Under the pieces are notes generated by a model that worked only from the letters and a program-made list of their open reading frames with translations, was not told the origin of the DNA and made no database searches. From Siphonodentalium dalli (taxonomy: Eukaryota > Mollusca > Scaphopoda > Gadilida > Siphonodentaliidae): 64,000 nt of DNA. Location of the stretch: positions 18,799,326 through 18,863,325 of the forward strand of contig CP136069.1 in the NCBI GenBank assembly GCA_032622095.1, given 5' to 3'. Every line of letters starts with the position of its first letter. Within the stretch, counting starts at the first letter, position 1. Below, piece after piece: positions 32,884-43,439 of the stretch. The position numbers and the translations under genes were made by a program.

Positions 32884-34412
32884 GGTTACAGTGAAGTAAT
32901 TATTTCCCATAGGCCTCAGTGTTAACATATAATGGCCTGCAGCCCTGCAGACTATCCACGAATTGTGATAAATGAGTAGATGATCACCAGGATTGGCATC
33001 TGCGCAAAGTTTCTGCATGAAAAAAATCATATCGCCAGCCATGGAATATACCTTTAAATTTGGGATTGGGAATTGCATGAAAAAAATATTGATATTTTTT
33101 ACCTCACACCAACAAAATTCAATCCAGGAACCACGTGCTTTACAATGTGCTAGTGATGTTCCGATAATGAAAAAGCTTATCGGACCGATTTCCGATAACT
33201 GGAGGCACAATCGGCCGATTTCCGATTCCGATGTTTATATATATTGTGCGTTTGTTCCTATAATGGACTTATATACACCCAATGCACTCCATATCCCGCA
33301 TAGTTTCAAAGCCAAATACATCAAAGAAATATATACACACTGTCGTGACAGTATTTCTGCCAACGTCGGTTGTGTGCTTCCTTTGATGTATACCGGTAGT
33401 TGTTTTGACAAAGAGATCAAAGGTGCCGACTCAGAGTAACGTTATGACCATGTGTGGAACACTTGCATGCGGAGTAAAAGTCTTGATTGAATACTTGTAA
33501 GTTGCAACAATGTATGGAATGGCGATGATTAATAACTAAATTTTGATTGATGGATAATAATTGATGTCATATTTGTCTGAGATTTCCCAAGTTTCCATTG
33601 GTCACACCTTTTATCTTTTAACAACTCGGAAGCTTTTATAGTTCCGCCTGCTCAATTTTTGTTTCGCAAGTTCAACGTGGAGCTAAGCGTATTTCATAGC
33701 ATACGTTGTACAGACGAAAAAGCTAATTATGCCCCTACTAACGTTGATCGTTATTGAAGACAGTTCTGATAACAACTGTATTAATTCATTCAGTGTGCTT
33801 CAAGTTATTGACATAGCATGTGACGTCACATGACACGTGCTCTAGATGAAGCCTCACTGTAATCAGGTCAGCTTTTTAATTAAAGCTTTCTTTGAATCTA
33901 TTTTGTGTCAACGCGATTGAACCAATAACTTCATATTACACGGGATGTCGGGCATGTGTATTGCCATTCTTATAATATGTCATCATATCAGACTGCTTTG
34001 ATGATGCCAATGGCTTCTTTTTAGGCTGTTACAACTGCGTTCTACATTCAATACTACAGTTGTATTGCGTATGTTTATTAAAGCGTGCACATTGCGCTTA
34101 GATACTAGAACGTTTTTATTTATTTTGACAATCGGTAAAAGCCGATGTTCAACTGCGAGGTACGATTAATTTCCGATGGGCTATTATCGGCCGATGGCCG
34201 ATTCCGATTCCGATTATCGGAACATCACTACAATGTGCCAATGTTTTGTTTGGAGTCTGAAATTTCAAGAGGAGTGATTGCATGTATTTTATATGTTTTA
34301 ATATCGAAACTACTATTAACCAACCAGAGCCCAGAATGTTTTTAATTCTCTCCTGCATCTTGGTCCAAAATCCATTGGAGGGCGCTACAAATCGAATTAC
34401 TTCACTGTAACC
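32884..34412. mobile_element. DNA transposon with 18-bp inverted ends, carrying a nested hAT-like element
   Basis: GGTTACAGTGAAGTAATT at 32884-32901 is exactly mirrored by AATTACTTCACTGTAACC at 34395-34412, and TTCA flanks both sides (32880-32883 and 34413-34416). Removing the nested element (33151-34230 plus one 8-bp copy) leaves about 440 bp. No transposase is visible. Superfamily not assigned; a 4-bp TTCA duplication is short evidence. Confidence 0.75.
33151..34230. mobile_element. Non-autonomous hAT-like transposon, 1,080 bp
   Basis: Perfect 18-bp terminal inverted repeats TAGTGATGTTCCGATAAT / ATTATCGGAACATCACTA. CAATGTGC at 33143-33150 is repeated at 34231-34238, an 8-bp target duplication as in hAT elements. 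Subterminal regions are rich in CCGATT/AATCGG words (33181-33230 and 34160-34215), which could be transposase-binding motifs. Interior ORFs are under 70 codons and do not resemble a hAT transposase. Confidence 0.92.
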
Positions 34413-34474
34413 TTCAAGGCACTCAATTAGTCATCAAATTCAAGATTATTCAAGACGAATAATACAGGGCAATT

Positions 34475-34929
34475 TTAAAGGTACTCAAACCGATCAGACG
34501 GTCCCCATATCATCAAGATACAACAACAACAATTCTTCAAAATAAACTTTAGTTATCAGAATCAATTATTTGCAACAAAATAATGTAACCACTGTCAACT
34601 ATGGTATAAAATTTCCCAAAATGTGTTATTTATCAATTTGTTGTTCAATGAAATATGACAGTATTATCACTTGAGTATCATGGAATTTGGCCATATTACA
34701 ACTTGATTCTAGAGTTATCCATCTTCATCCGCAATTTTTTCCAAGACCGTTTGTTTGGCGACATTTTTTCTGGGCCACAAATAATTGCACATCTCAAGAA
34801 ATAACAAACTTTAAAAATTGATATCTGATCACTGAGCTTTGATGGGTTCCTCGACTCGATTCAAATATTTTTTACCCCCAAAGTCAAGGAAATAGTAATT
34901 TATGAGCCTTAATTCGGATTATGCATCGA
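34475..34929 (+). repeat. Family F element, full length
   Basis: TTAAAGGTACTCAAACCG to TTCGGATTATGCATC, with 'catatcatcaagatacaaca', 'gtataaaatttcccaaaa' and 'aatcaattatttgcaacaaa' blocks. A family A copy begins 8 bp after it. Confidence 0.85.
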
Positions 34930-34936
34930 TAAGAGG

Positions 34937-35153
34937 TACAGTAATGCCCTAATTAATCGACTTCTTAACCACAGCAGAATTATGGGTAACTTTTCAGGAT
35001 TTAGTCGGAAATATGGCTTGTTGCCATTCATCGGAAAGCTCTCGGCGAGAGCTTTCCGATGAATGGCAACAAGCCATATTTCCGACTAAATCCTGAAAAG
35101 TTACCCATAATTCTGCTGTGGTTAAGAAGTCGATTAATTAGGGCATTACTGTA
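34937..35153. repeat. Family A palindromic MITE, perfect arms, palindromic flanks
   Basis: Tip CTCTC GGC GAGAG. The arms match almost base for base, including the private variants CTTCTTAACC/GGTTAAGAAG and CCTAATTAATCG/CGATTAATTAGG. The match extends past the TA sites: ATCGATAAGAGG on the left, CCTCTTATCGAT on the right. Confidence 0.95.
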
Positions 35154-35165
35154 CCTCTTATCGAT

Positions 35166-35489
35166 TTATGTATATATGCATCCTTAAGATACCTCTTATC
35201 GAATTATACATAATTTTTGGCTCGAATTAGATCTTTCAATTAGATAAGTTAAAATGCAATTGGAATCATTACATGTTCAGCAAATAGTACAAATATTGCT
35301 GAAATTTAAGGATATTCCCCTATGGAATTAAAGTATTAACAAATCCATATCTTCTGATTGGCTGTGGCTCTGCAGCAAATGCCTAAATATTTGTGACTGG
35401 CTGACAAAGAAGTAATTAATATTTATTAAAAGTAATGGGATTCCCTGCTATCTGTTTCAGACTATCGAACGCATAGCTGTTGTTCAAAC
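35166..35489. other. No recognised feature
   Basis: 'atacctcttatcgaattata' at about 35190 repeats the flank of the preceding family A copy; otherwise nothing recognised. Confidence 0.5.
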
Positions 35490-35645
35490 AGGAACCTACG
35501 CCACTAAGCAAGTATCTAACCCAAAGCAGTTCTGATTTTAAATTTGTTTAAAACGTACATAAACATTTGTCTGACCGTATAAACTACTAGTAGCACATGA
35601 GCTTTGGAAATTCACAATCGAAAATCAGTTTTACAATCCCTTTCC
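35490..35645 (+). repeat. Dispersed family V copy
   Basis: Shares 'caggaacct', 'aagtatctaac'/'aagtctctaac', 'aaattgtttaaaac.ta.ataaac', 'tttgtctgac' and 'atgagct..ggaaattcac' with 61850-62000. Class unknown; no ORF. Confidence 0.6.
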
Positions 35646-35740
35646 ATCATAAGTATAATAAAAGGTCAGCCGACCACAGTGTCCCCCAACAATGTGGCTT
35701 TGTTAAAGAAATTAAAATAAATGTTGAAATGTTCTAAGTC

Positions 35741-36130
35741 GAAAGGGTTAATAATTCCGTAAAAAAAAAAAAATTTCGTCATCTATATAAATGCTGCACA
35801 TCTCCAATATGTGGGTAACAATACTGTGAAGTTTCAAATATCTACGATCAAAACTGTAGGAGGAGTTTATTACACCATGAAGGTACCCTCATACATAAAT
35901 TATAAAAATGGTGAAAAAAGGGTTAATAACTCCGTCAAAAAATAATTGTTCCGTCATCTATATTCATGTTGCACATCTTCAATATATGGGCAACAATATT
36001 CTGAAGTTACAAATCTCTGGGATGAAATCTGTATGAGGATATGATTACACCATGAAGGTACTCAAAAGTGTGACGGACGGACGAACGGACGGACGGGCGA
36101 ACGAACGGACATCGGGAGACAATAACTCTT
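35741..36130 (+). repeat. Two-module repeat with GGACGGACG tail
   Basis: Two modules of about 150-170 bp (from 35741 and about 35916) share 'gggttaataa.tccgt', 'cgtcatctatat', 'tgcacatct.caatat.tggg', 'gaagtt.caaat' and 'caccatgaaggtac'. A run of GACGGACGAACGGACGGACG follows. The design matches the X element at 60023 but the sequence differs. Confidence 0.65.
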
Positions 36131-36186
36131 GCAACATATATTTAGCTCATCCACTGCATGACTTTCAGGTAACAGATATTTCACGT

Positions 36187-36281
36187 CTGAAGCGACGGTT
36201 TAGAGATTACGTTATTGGCGTAGGTTCCTGGCCGTCTGAAGCGATGGTTTAGAGATCACATTAGTGACATAGGTTCTTGGC
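36187..36281 (+). repeat. 48-bp tandem duplication, two diverged copies
   Basis: 'tctgaagcgacggtttagag' and 'tctgaagcgatggtttagag' start adjacent units, both ending 'cataggttc.tggcc'-like. Confidence 0.75.
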
Positions 36282-36588
36282 CCTGAACGTCTGGGTACAC
36301 TCAAGACTAGTGGCACAAAATCGTGGAACACAAGTAGAAAGCCTTCTAGAATTGTTTGTGACAGTCGATCAAGCATTTCTCTGATAACAGTGCTAAACCA
36401 TACGAACAGAAGAGAGTGCGTGACAAAGATGATTCATTATCAGTCTATACAACCCCAGCTGATCAATAAAGAACATGGAAAAACTGACAAAATATCACAT
36501 ATTGGGGGAATTGAGACGGAGCACATGCCAATAAACTCATATCACGTTACAGATGCGTTATAGAAGTGAACTGAATATCATCAATAAG
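36282..36588. other. No recognised feature
   Basis: No repeat or ORF of note. Confidence 0.5.
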
Positions 36589-36741
36589 TACAGTAATGCC
36601 TTAAGTAATCGACCCCTTAACCACAGCAGAATTATGGGTAACTTTTCCGGATTTAGTCGGAAATATGGCTTGTTGTCATTCATTGGAAAGCTCTCGCTGA
36701 GAGATTTCTGATGAATGGCAACAATTAAGCCATATTTCCGA
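36589..36741. repeat. Family A MITE, right arm truncated
   Basis: TACAGTAATGCC through tip CTCTC GCT GAGAG, then the right arm stops in CATATTTCCGA. About 20 bp later a family C copy begins. Confidence 0.9.
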
Positions 36742-36759
36742 ACACAGGCATGTTAACGG

Positions 36760-37215
36760 TAAACCTGAGTTTAGTGTGCCTGTCATTTGCAGAATGAGGT
36801 CCCCAGAGGATGAATTTAGTGACGCTATCCCGCATAGTGGGCTAGCATCACTAAATACGCCCTCTGGGGACCTCATTCTGCTTAGTCCTCATCTTCTCTA
36901 GAAAGTTTCATTATTACAAATTACATTAGAAACATAGATTCCATTTCTTTTTTTAGTTTAGTATGTTGCTCTATATCCCCAAATTGGCAGACGACACATT
37001 GCATAATTGAGGTTCCCAATGGGTGTACATCACAATATTCACCATTTGGGAACCTCAATCTGAATCTATGTCTCCCATAGCAGATGAAACCATGCAGTAT
37101 GAGGTCCCAAGAAGGTGCATTTGGTGATGCTAGCCCGCTATGCAGGATAACTTCACTAAATTCACCCTCGGGGGACCTCATTCTGCTTATGACAGGTACC
37201 TTATACTCAAGCTTG
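36760..37215. repeat. Family C MITE, long form
   Basis: 456 bp with both terminal hairpins and a complete interior. Ends AAACCTGAG and CTCAAGCTTG are decayed. It is followed by eight C, so a target duplication cannot be read. Two ORFs of about 66-115 codons are artefacts of the repeat. Confidence 0.88.
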
Positions 37216-37341
37216 CCCCCCCCCAGGAATTTCAAGCACTTAATTAATGTCCAGACTTGAATGGTCATTTGACAAATTCAAGGTTATTCCAGGTTTTCAA
37301 TTAAGGTGCCGAGTGAACCCACAATAACCATCAACTGTACA

Positions 37342-37559
37342 TACAGTAATGCCCTAAGTAATCGACTTCTTAACCACAGCAGAATTATGGGTAACTTTTC
37401 AGGATTTAGTCGGAAATATGGCTTGTTGCCATTCATCGGAAAGCTCTCGGGGAGCTTTCCGATAAATGGCAACAAGCCATATTTCCGACTAAATCCTGAA
37501 AATAAGTTACCCATAATTCTGCTGTGTTTAAGAAGTCGATTACTTAGAGCATTACTGTA
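37342..37559. repeat. Family A palindromic MITE, full length
   Basis: TA-flanked, tip shortened to CTCGGGGAG. CTTCTTAACC is matched by TTTAAGAAG. An extra AATA lies before GTTACCC. A 32-bp minisatellite begins about 8 bp after its right end. Confidence 0.92.
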
Positions 37560-37566
37560 TGTATAC

Positions 37567-37960
37567 GGTCATCAAGAGTACTTCAGGATGCATACCGTTA
37601 AAAAGAGAAGTACAGCAAGTGTCATCAAAAGTACAGCAATTTTTCCATCACCAAGAGTACACCAAATGCATCAAGAGTATACCACAAGAGTACACCATGC
37701 AATGCATCAAAAGTATACCACAAAAGTACACCAATGCATCAAATGTATACCACAAAAGTACACCAATGCATCAAAAGTATACCACAAACGTACACCAATG
37801 CATCAAAAGTATACCACAAAAGTACACCAATGCATCAAAAGTATACCACAAGAGTACACAAAATGCATCAAAAGTATACCACAAGAGTATATCACATGCA
37901 TCAAGAGTGTACCACAAAGCATCAGGAGTACATCAAATGCATCATGTACACCGCAATGCA
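37567..37960 (+). repeat. 32-bp minisatellite, about 10 units, open in three frames
   Basis: The core unit is CAATGCATCAAAAGTATACC plus ACAAAAGTACAC. Outer units are more diverged. Since 32 is not a multiple of three and the unit has no stop, all three plus frames stay open (ORFs of 232, 134 and 108 codons). Each repeats the same 32-residue string with IHQKYTTKVHQ-like words. I do not consider it a gene. Confidence 0.9.
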
Positions 37961-38928
37961 TAATACTGTCACTCCCAGTAGTGACGCTTCAAGAATCGAA
38001 CTAGAATCCAGACTCGTGACAATTTCATGGTCGACATTGGAAGCCGGGAATCGATTTTAGTGCAAATTGCAAGGGAATTGAGTGACAATGCCAATGTTAG
38101 TTCTAATCTGGGAAGACGGCAAAAAACCACTTCGTATTTAATTCATCTCTCAGAGGGAAACCGCCTGCATAAGGCTCGTAAATTGAAATTTTATTAACTC
38201 CATTTCTGCATAAAAAGTAACAATTGAGGTGGCAAATGGATCAGACCTAACTCCAAACGCGGCCACAACAGATTCGATATCCCTAATATCTTTTTTGATG
38301 ATGTATCCGTGAAATTTGAAACTGAGTCCCTAATTGCTTTGACACAGACTGACATTTTTCCAGTAACTCGGTTTCATATGTCAATAATGGTTAATATTTT
38401 AAGAACTCTCTTCATTCCGATATGAATTTGGTCATAATTTAGAAGGGGCAACCAGGATATATGTGCCTTTTAGCTTGGCAGATCTGGAGCTTGCATAATG
38501 TTATCTCTGCTTTAAACCATGGCCCATTTTACAAATGGAATGCCATTTATTTTTACCACATGTAGCCGGTGATGATTATCAAGTACCATCTGGGGTTTAT
38601 GTACTGTTTTTAAACTATTCTGGCCTTTATATTGATAATTGTTAATTTTTTAAGAACTCTCTTAATATTTTATGATTCATAATGCTTGTTATAACAGAAA
38701 CTTATTAAGCACATTATGATCACAAGATTTCAAACATGTTCCATTGCTCAAGCATTTCTCACATTGAAAATTAAAACATTAAATTCAAGTCAAATGTATG
38801 ATGTTTAAATTTTTTTTTAGTATTTTTGTACTTGAAAATTCCAAATTTAGCTCTTTAATTCTAAAATTTCCAATGTTTTATTTTTGAATTTCTAATGTAG
38901 GGGAAAGTTGAATCACTATCCTTGCCTT
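37961..38928. other. No recognised feature
   Basis: AT-rich unique sequence; no ORF outside the minisatellite tail. Confidence 0.45.
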
Positions 38929-39119
38929 CAAGCCTTGAAATAGTGTGTCTGTCATTTGCAGAATGAGGTCCCAGAGGGTGAATTTAGTGATGCTACCCTG
39001 CATAGCGGGCTAGCATCACCAAATTCACCCTCTGGGAACCTCATTCTGCTGAGGTGTAAGCAGAATGAGGTCCCCAAAAGGTGAATTTGGTGATGACAGA
39101 TACACAATTTCAAGGCTTG
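38929..39119. repeat. Family C MITE, short form with perfect target duplication
   Basis: CAAGCCTTGAAATAG...ATTTCAAGGCTTG, 191 bp. The second hairpin is half deleted. CTTGCCTT at 38921-38928 recurs at 39120-39127. Confidence 0.93.
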
Positions 39120-39284
39120 CTTGCCTTTCAGCCCTAATTCAATGAGAAAGGCCAATTTACTGAACTATTGACTCTATTGGACATATATGGTAACGAAGAG
39201 TTGGTGCTCAGTCTGTTTATATCTGATATTTGATGCACATGATTCAAAAATAATCTATGCCTATGGTAATTTCAACCAAACAAA

Positions 39285-39510
39285 AGGTAATAACTCTGGT
39301 GAAAACTGGCAGGCAAAAGCCAAATTTGAACTTTAATAATTGGCCTGTATTTTCGGCTAGCAAACTCACATACCAAATGTCATTCCATTCAGTTCAGACT
39401 TACTAAAGTTATCACATGGAAAACAAAAATGATGGACAAACAGTCAGCCAGACAGACGGATGGATGGACAAACAAATAACATAATACGTACTTCCCGTTT
39501 AAAAAAAAAA
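39285..39510 (+). repeat. Family Y repeat
   Basis: 'taataactctggtgaaaact', 'ggcaggcaaaagccaaattt', 'cattccattcagttcagact', the tail GACGGATGGATGGACA and 'aataacataatacgtacttcccg'. Same architecture as 31226. Confidence 0.65.
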
Positions 39511-39978
39511 TTAAAAGATACCTTATTCACCAGATCTCGCTCTTTACAATCAATATTATAGTAGTAGAAAACCATAGCAGAAAAAGCCAACGTCTCTGAA
39601 TAACATAAGCATTAAGCTGGCTCAACAAAATCCATAATCAATGAAAAACAGAGCAAAATAATACTGTCTCACGCTGTGTTACCTCCCTTTGACCCAAAAT
39701 TACAAAGATATATGCCTTAGCAAGAAAGAGATGTTCAACTTTAATCTCACATTAACCTCACATTAACAGAGGTATAAAGATTATAAACTTACCAATCATT
39801 TGTCTGCTTTGATATATAATGGATCATTCTCAGACAGAATTATATCTTACTTTCCCCGGGGAGATTAGAATTTGTGCCACAATTTCTCAGCTACATGCAT
39901 GATGACCTTGGAAGGAAGGACTTTTAGTCATATTCTTTATACATGCTGACCTCATGTATCAGAACATTCATAAGCAAT
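39511..39978. other. No recognised feature
   Basis: No repeat or ORF of note. Confidence 0.5.
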
Positions 39979-40232
39979 TCGGGGGGGGTGGGGGGGGGGT
40001 GGGGTCAGATGATTTTGCCCCTCTAATGGGGAGGGACAGAGCATTTTGCCCCTCTAATGGGGGGGGGGGGGGGGCAGAGAGCATTTTGCCCCTCTAATGG
40101 GGCAGGGGCAGAGAGCATTTTGCCCCTCTAATGGGGGAGGGGCAGAAAGCATTTTGCTCCTCTAATGGGGGAGGGGCAGAGCATTTTTCCCTCTAATGGG
40201 GTGGGGCTGGGGCAGAGAGCATTTTGCCCCTC
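39979..40232 (+). repeat. G-rich minisatellite, about 7 units of 33-40 bp
   Basis: Units carry CAGAGAGCATTTTGCCCCTC and TAATGGGGGAGGGG. G runs vary from 4 to 17, and the array opens with a long G/T-interrupted G tract. The repeated G4 tracts on one strand could form G-quadruplexes. Confidence 0.9.
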
Positions 40233-40269
40233 ACTTTTAGATAACTGAATATTCACTAATCAGGCTGTT

Positions 40270-40325
40270 TATTGAATTCAGTTATATCTGAACATCCCTA
40301 CAAATGAATGAATGGGAATTAACTT
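40270..40325 (-). repeat. Family U fragment
   Basis: 'ctgaacatccctacaaatgaatgaatggg' is the reverse of the 'attcatttggagggatgttcag' block at 59740 and resembles the blocks at 42300 and 57165. Confidence 0.45.
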
Positions 40326-40454
40326 GACATTTCTCTTCCTGTTGTCTGATTTAATATCCTCTCAAAATACTTGCCCATATATAAACATCGCAGCTAGATG
40401 GCTTAGATCACAAACGTGCATAAATCAGGATTTGAACCAGCCTCTCAAGACATG

Positions 40455-40648
40455 CAGTAAAGCCCTAAATAATTGACACCTTAACTACAGCAGAATTATG
40501 GGAAACATTTTCAGGATTTAGTCGGAAATATATGGCTTGTTGCCATTCATCGGATGAATTGCAACAAGCCATATTTCCAACTAAATCCTGAAAAGTTACC
40601 CACAATTCTGCTGTAGTTAAGGAGTCGATTATTTAGGGCATTACTGTA
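40455..40648. repeat. Family A MITE, tip deleted
   Basis: CAGTAAAGCCC to GGGCATTACTGTA. The arms meet at CATCGGATGAATTGC. TAACTACAG on the left is matched by CTGTAGTTA on the right (family CACAG/CTGTG). Left flank is TG, not TA. Confidence 0.9.
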
Positions 40649-40733
40649 TGACACCCTATTTGCAATACAGGCACCAAACTACCAGAGACGAAAGTAGCCA
40701 ATACAAAAATCTTGTTATTACATGTTATATAAT

Positions 40734-41052
40734 CAAGCCTGAATTTAGTGTCCAACATTTACAGAATGATGTCCACAGAGGGTGAATTTAGTAACACTAT
40801 CCGGCAAAGTGGGCTAGCATCACCTAATTCACCCTCTGGGGACCTCATTCTGCTTAGACCTCAACTGCTATGGGAGATCTGGGATCTGATTGAAGTTGCC
40901 AAGTTGAAGTTGGTGATGTTCACCCATTAGTCACCTCGATTATGCAATTTATCTTCTGCAAATTAGGGGATATAGAAACTGAACAGAAGGGAAACAGTAA
41001 CTAAAAACAATGTTAATTTAAGACTAAAGATACTTCACAGAAGATGAGGTAA
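40734..41052. repeat. Family C MITE, right part lost
   Basis: CAAGCCTGAATTTAGTG, first hairpin, and the interior subtype also seen at 13334 (CTGCTATGGGAGATC, CCCATTAGTCACCTC). Stops at AGAAGATGAGG. Confidence 0.85.
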
Positions 41053-41638
41053 GGAGCCACTGGAAACCCACTAAATCAAAGTAAAAGTATAGTGGGCATG
41101 AATGCAGCAGGATAAAATAAAAAAATTCTAGGTTTCACCAACATCAGCTTTATTTGCTATCAGTTGAAATAAGGTCAATCTCAGAGCTCCAGGCAAAAAC
41201 TTAATGTTTTAAATCAATCAGAAAACAGGAATTGGCTTTCGTGCTGTCCCAAGACTCGAACAAATGCTAATGAATTCCCGTAGCAAAGATCAACAGACGT
41301 TCACCGATAACTCAGTTATAGCAGCATGCTCTGTTCTTTTCGGTATTTATACAATTTTATCCTTATTGGAATCGGTATTCTTTTGTGATGAAAATCAAAT
41401 AACCATACGAACGAGCCTTACGAGGTATTGGCTTTGTCAATAGAGAAATGCCATCAGAATCAAATTCCAATTCTTACTTCATTCTTTGAGGAAGGGAACC
41501 ATCCTATGAATACTAAATTGGTACGTTCAATCAGATAAATCGAAAAGAAAGAAAATACAAAATTTAAAGAAAGTTTATTAGAATTGATTTATCTTCTGCT
41601 TTTTATTTAAAGGGAGTCAAGGTCATCGAAGCAGAAAT
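41053..41638. other. No recognised feature
   Basis: No repeat or ORF of note. Confidence 0.45.
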
Positions 41639-42152
41639 TAAAGATGCATTATCTGAATTAACGCTCCTAAATTACTATATCTTTGGCTTCGGTGGTAAAA
41701 AAATATTTGATTAGAGTTGAAGAACCCACCCATCAAAGCTCAGAATGATCAGATATAAATTTTTTAAGTTTGTTATTTCTCAAGATGTGCAATTATTTGT
41801 GGCCCAGAAAAAAGTTGTCAAACGGACGATCTCAGACAAAATAGCGGATGAAGATGGATAACTCTAAAAGCAAGTGCTAATACTGCCAAATTTTGTGATA
41901 CTCAAGTGATAATGCGGCCATATTTCGATGAACAACAAACATGTTGATAAATAACATGACTTTAGGGACATTTGATACGATAGTTGACAGTGCATGCATG
42001 GTTAGCATTATTTTGTTGCAATTAATCGATTCTGATAACTAAAGCGTATTTTGAAGAAATGTTGTTGATGTTGTATCTTGATGATATGGGGACCGCCTGA
42101 TCGGATTGAGTATACCTTTCACCCTGTGCACACATCGCATGAGTACCTTTAA
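41639..42152 (-). repeat. Family F element, inverted, right end extended
   Basis: TTAAAGATGCATTATC to GAGTACCTTTAA. Near the end the GAGTA.ACCTTT motif occurs twice (about 42108 and 42141) with 'caccctgtgcacacatcgcat' between, so the terminus was duplicated or patched. Confidence 0.8.
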
Positions 42153-42228
42153 TGCTTATCATGTTTTAATGAATTTTTTTTGTATATAAAGGAACCAAAA
42201 TTAGGGTTTTAGCTCATTACATTTATTG

Positions 42229-42405
42229 TTAACCCTATCTATACAGAATGGATTCTCCAATTTAGTTGTAAAGGTATACATTGGAATGGTCTATTATTCA
42301 TTTGGAGGGGTGTTCAGGTAATAAAAGCAGATGACACACAGCAAAACAAATATACAAGAGCAGATTGATTCATTATTCATTGGAGGGAAATGTTCAAATA
42401 ATAAG
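42229..42405 (+). repeat. Family U repeat
   Basis: TTAACCCTATCTATACAGAATGG, 'tatacattggaatggtctat', 'tattcatttggaggggtgtt', then a second 'attattcattggaggg' copy. It shares these with 57158-57258 (inverted) and partly with 59691-59785. TTAACCC ends again suggest a TTAA-targeting element. Confidence 0.55.
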
Positions 42406-42408
42406 TTG

Positions 42409-42751
42409 CAAGCCTGAGTTTAGTGTGCCTGTCATTTGCAGAATGAGGTCCCCAGAGGGTGAATTTAGTGCCGCTATCCCACATAGTGGGCTAGCATCAC
42501 CAAATTCACCCTCTGGGGACCTCATTTTGCTTATAGGCCTCATCTGCTATGGGAGGCAGACTCAGATTGAAGTTCCCAAATGGTGAATATTGTGATGTAC
42601 ACCCATAGGGAACCTCAATTATGCAATGTGTCGTCTGCCAATTTGGGGATATAGAGAAACTAAATTAAAAAACATAGATTCTATATGTGAAGAAGTTCTA
42701 TAGAAATTTGATAATAAAGAGAAGATGAGGCCTAAGAAGAATGAGGTCCCC
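42409..42751. repeat. Family C MITE, right hairpin lost, joined to family E
   Basis: CAAGCCTGAGTTTAGTGTGCC, first hairpin and interior, ending at AGAATGAGGTCCCC, where family E sequence begins. A second C-to-E junction like that at 13681. Confidence 0.88.
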
Positions 42752-42987
42752 CTTTTTAATGGTCCATCATTTAAGATCCTGTGCCAGTGCATTCTCTTAT
42801 ATATGCGAATCTCCCATATGGAGCCTTGCATATATATAAAAAAAATGCACTGGCACAAGATCAAGGTAAATATTGTTTTAATATGCGAGGCTCGATCCAT
42901 ATGGGAGACTCGCATATACCGTATATGAGAATGCGTTGGCACAGAGTTTTCGCAACTTTTAGAAAGCTCCAGTTATGGAAGGGTTAA
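42752..42987 (-). repeat. Family E MITE, inverted
   Basis: 'aagatcctgtgccagtgc' and a hairpin with CTCCCATATGGAGCC centre, a second partial hairpin, then GTTATGGAAGGGTTAA. The left TTAA end is missing, replaced by family C. Confidence 0.8.
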
Positions 42988-43052
42988 TAACAGTTCTTAT
43001 GTAAACAATACTGAATTTTTTTTCTGAAAAATCATATTTAGACTAAAATACT

Positions 43053-43439
43053 TTAACCCTTTACCCAACAGAAGGGCCCTGTGCCAATGCATTCTCTTAT
43101 ATATGCGAGTCGACCATAGGTCACCTCGCATATATAAGAGAATGCATTGGCTTAACACATTAAAAATTATAAAATTGTTAAAGAATGGTCAAAAGTGTTA
43201 AAAAATTTTTTTTTTAGGCCAATGCATTCTCTTATATATGCGAGGCGACCTATGGTCGACTCGCATATATAAGAGAATACATTGGCACAGGGCATAACTG
43301 TAACTATCACAATGTGGTCAAGGAGCCGGTTCCAATGATATCCATATTTGTATGGTTCTATTGAGACAGACCCAAGATATTTTAGGCTGTTGAAGCTTTA
43401 CTTGGCCGGTTTTGGCCGGTTTGTTGGGTAAAGGGTTAA
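43053..43439 (-). repeat. Family B MITE (TTAA), full length, inverted
   Basis: TTAACCCTTTACCCAACAGAAGG to GTTGGGTAAAGGGTTAA; two hairpins; same orientation as 21538. The T/A-rich middle is slightly shorter. Confidence 0.92.

Noticed and set aside
33235-33439. Transposase of the hAT-like element
   Set aside because: Interior ORFs are under 70 codons within the element and show none of the hAT dimerisation or catalytic features I would expect.
37306-38004. 232-codon plus-strand ORF, the longest in the window
   Set aside because: It starts in a family A palindrome and continues through the 32-bp minisatellite. Two other frames are equally open with the same peptide in shifted phase.
40400-40454. 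tRNA gene or SINE on the minus strand because of GGTTCAAATCC (B-box-like)
   Set aside because: The surrounding T-stem does not pair, and no A-box or tRNA fold is found on the other side.
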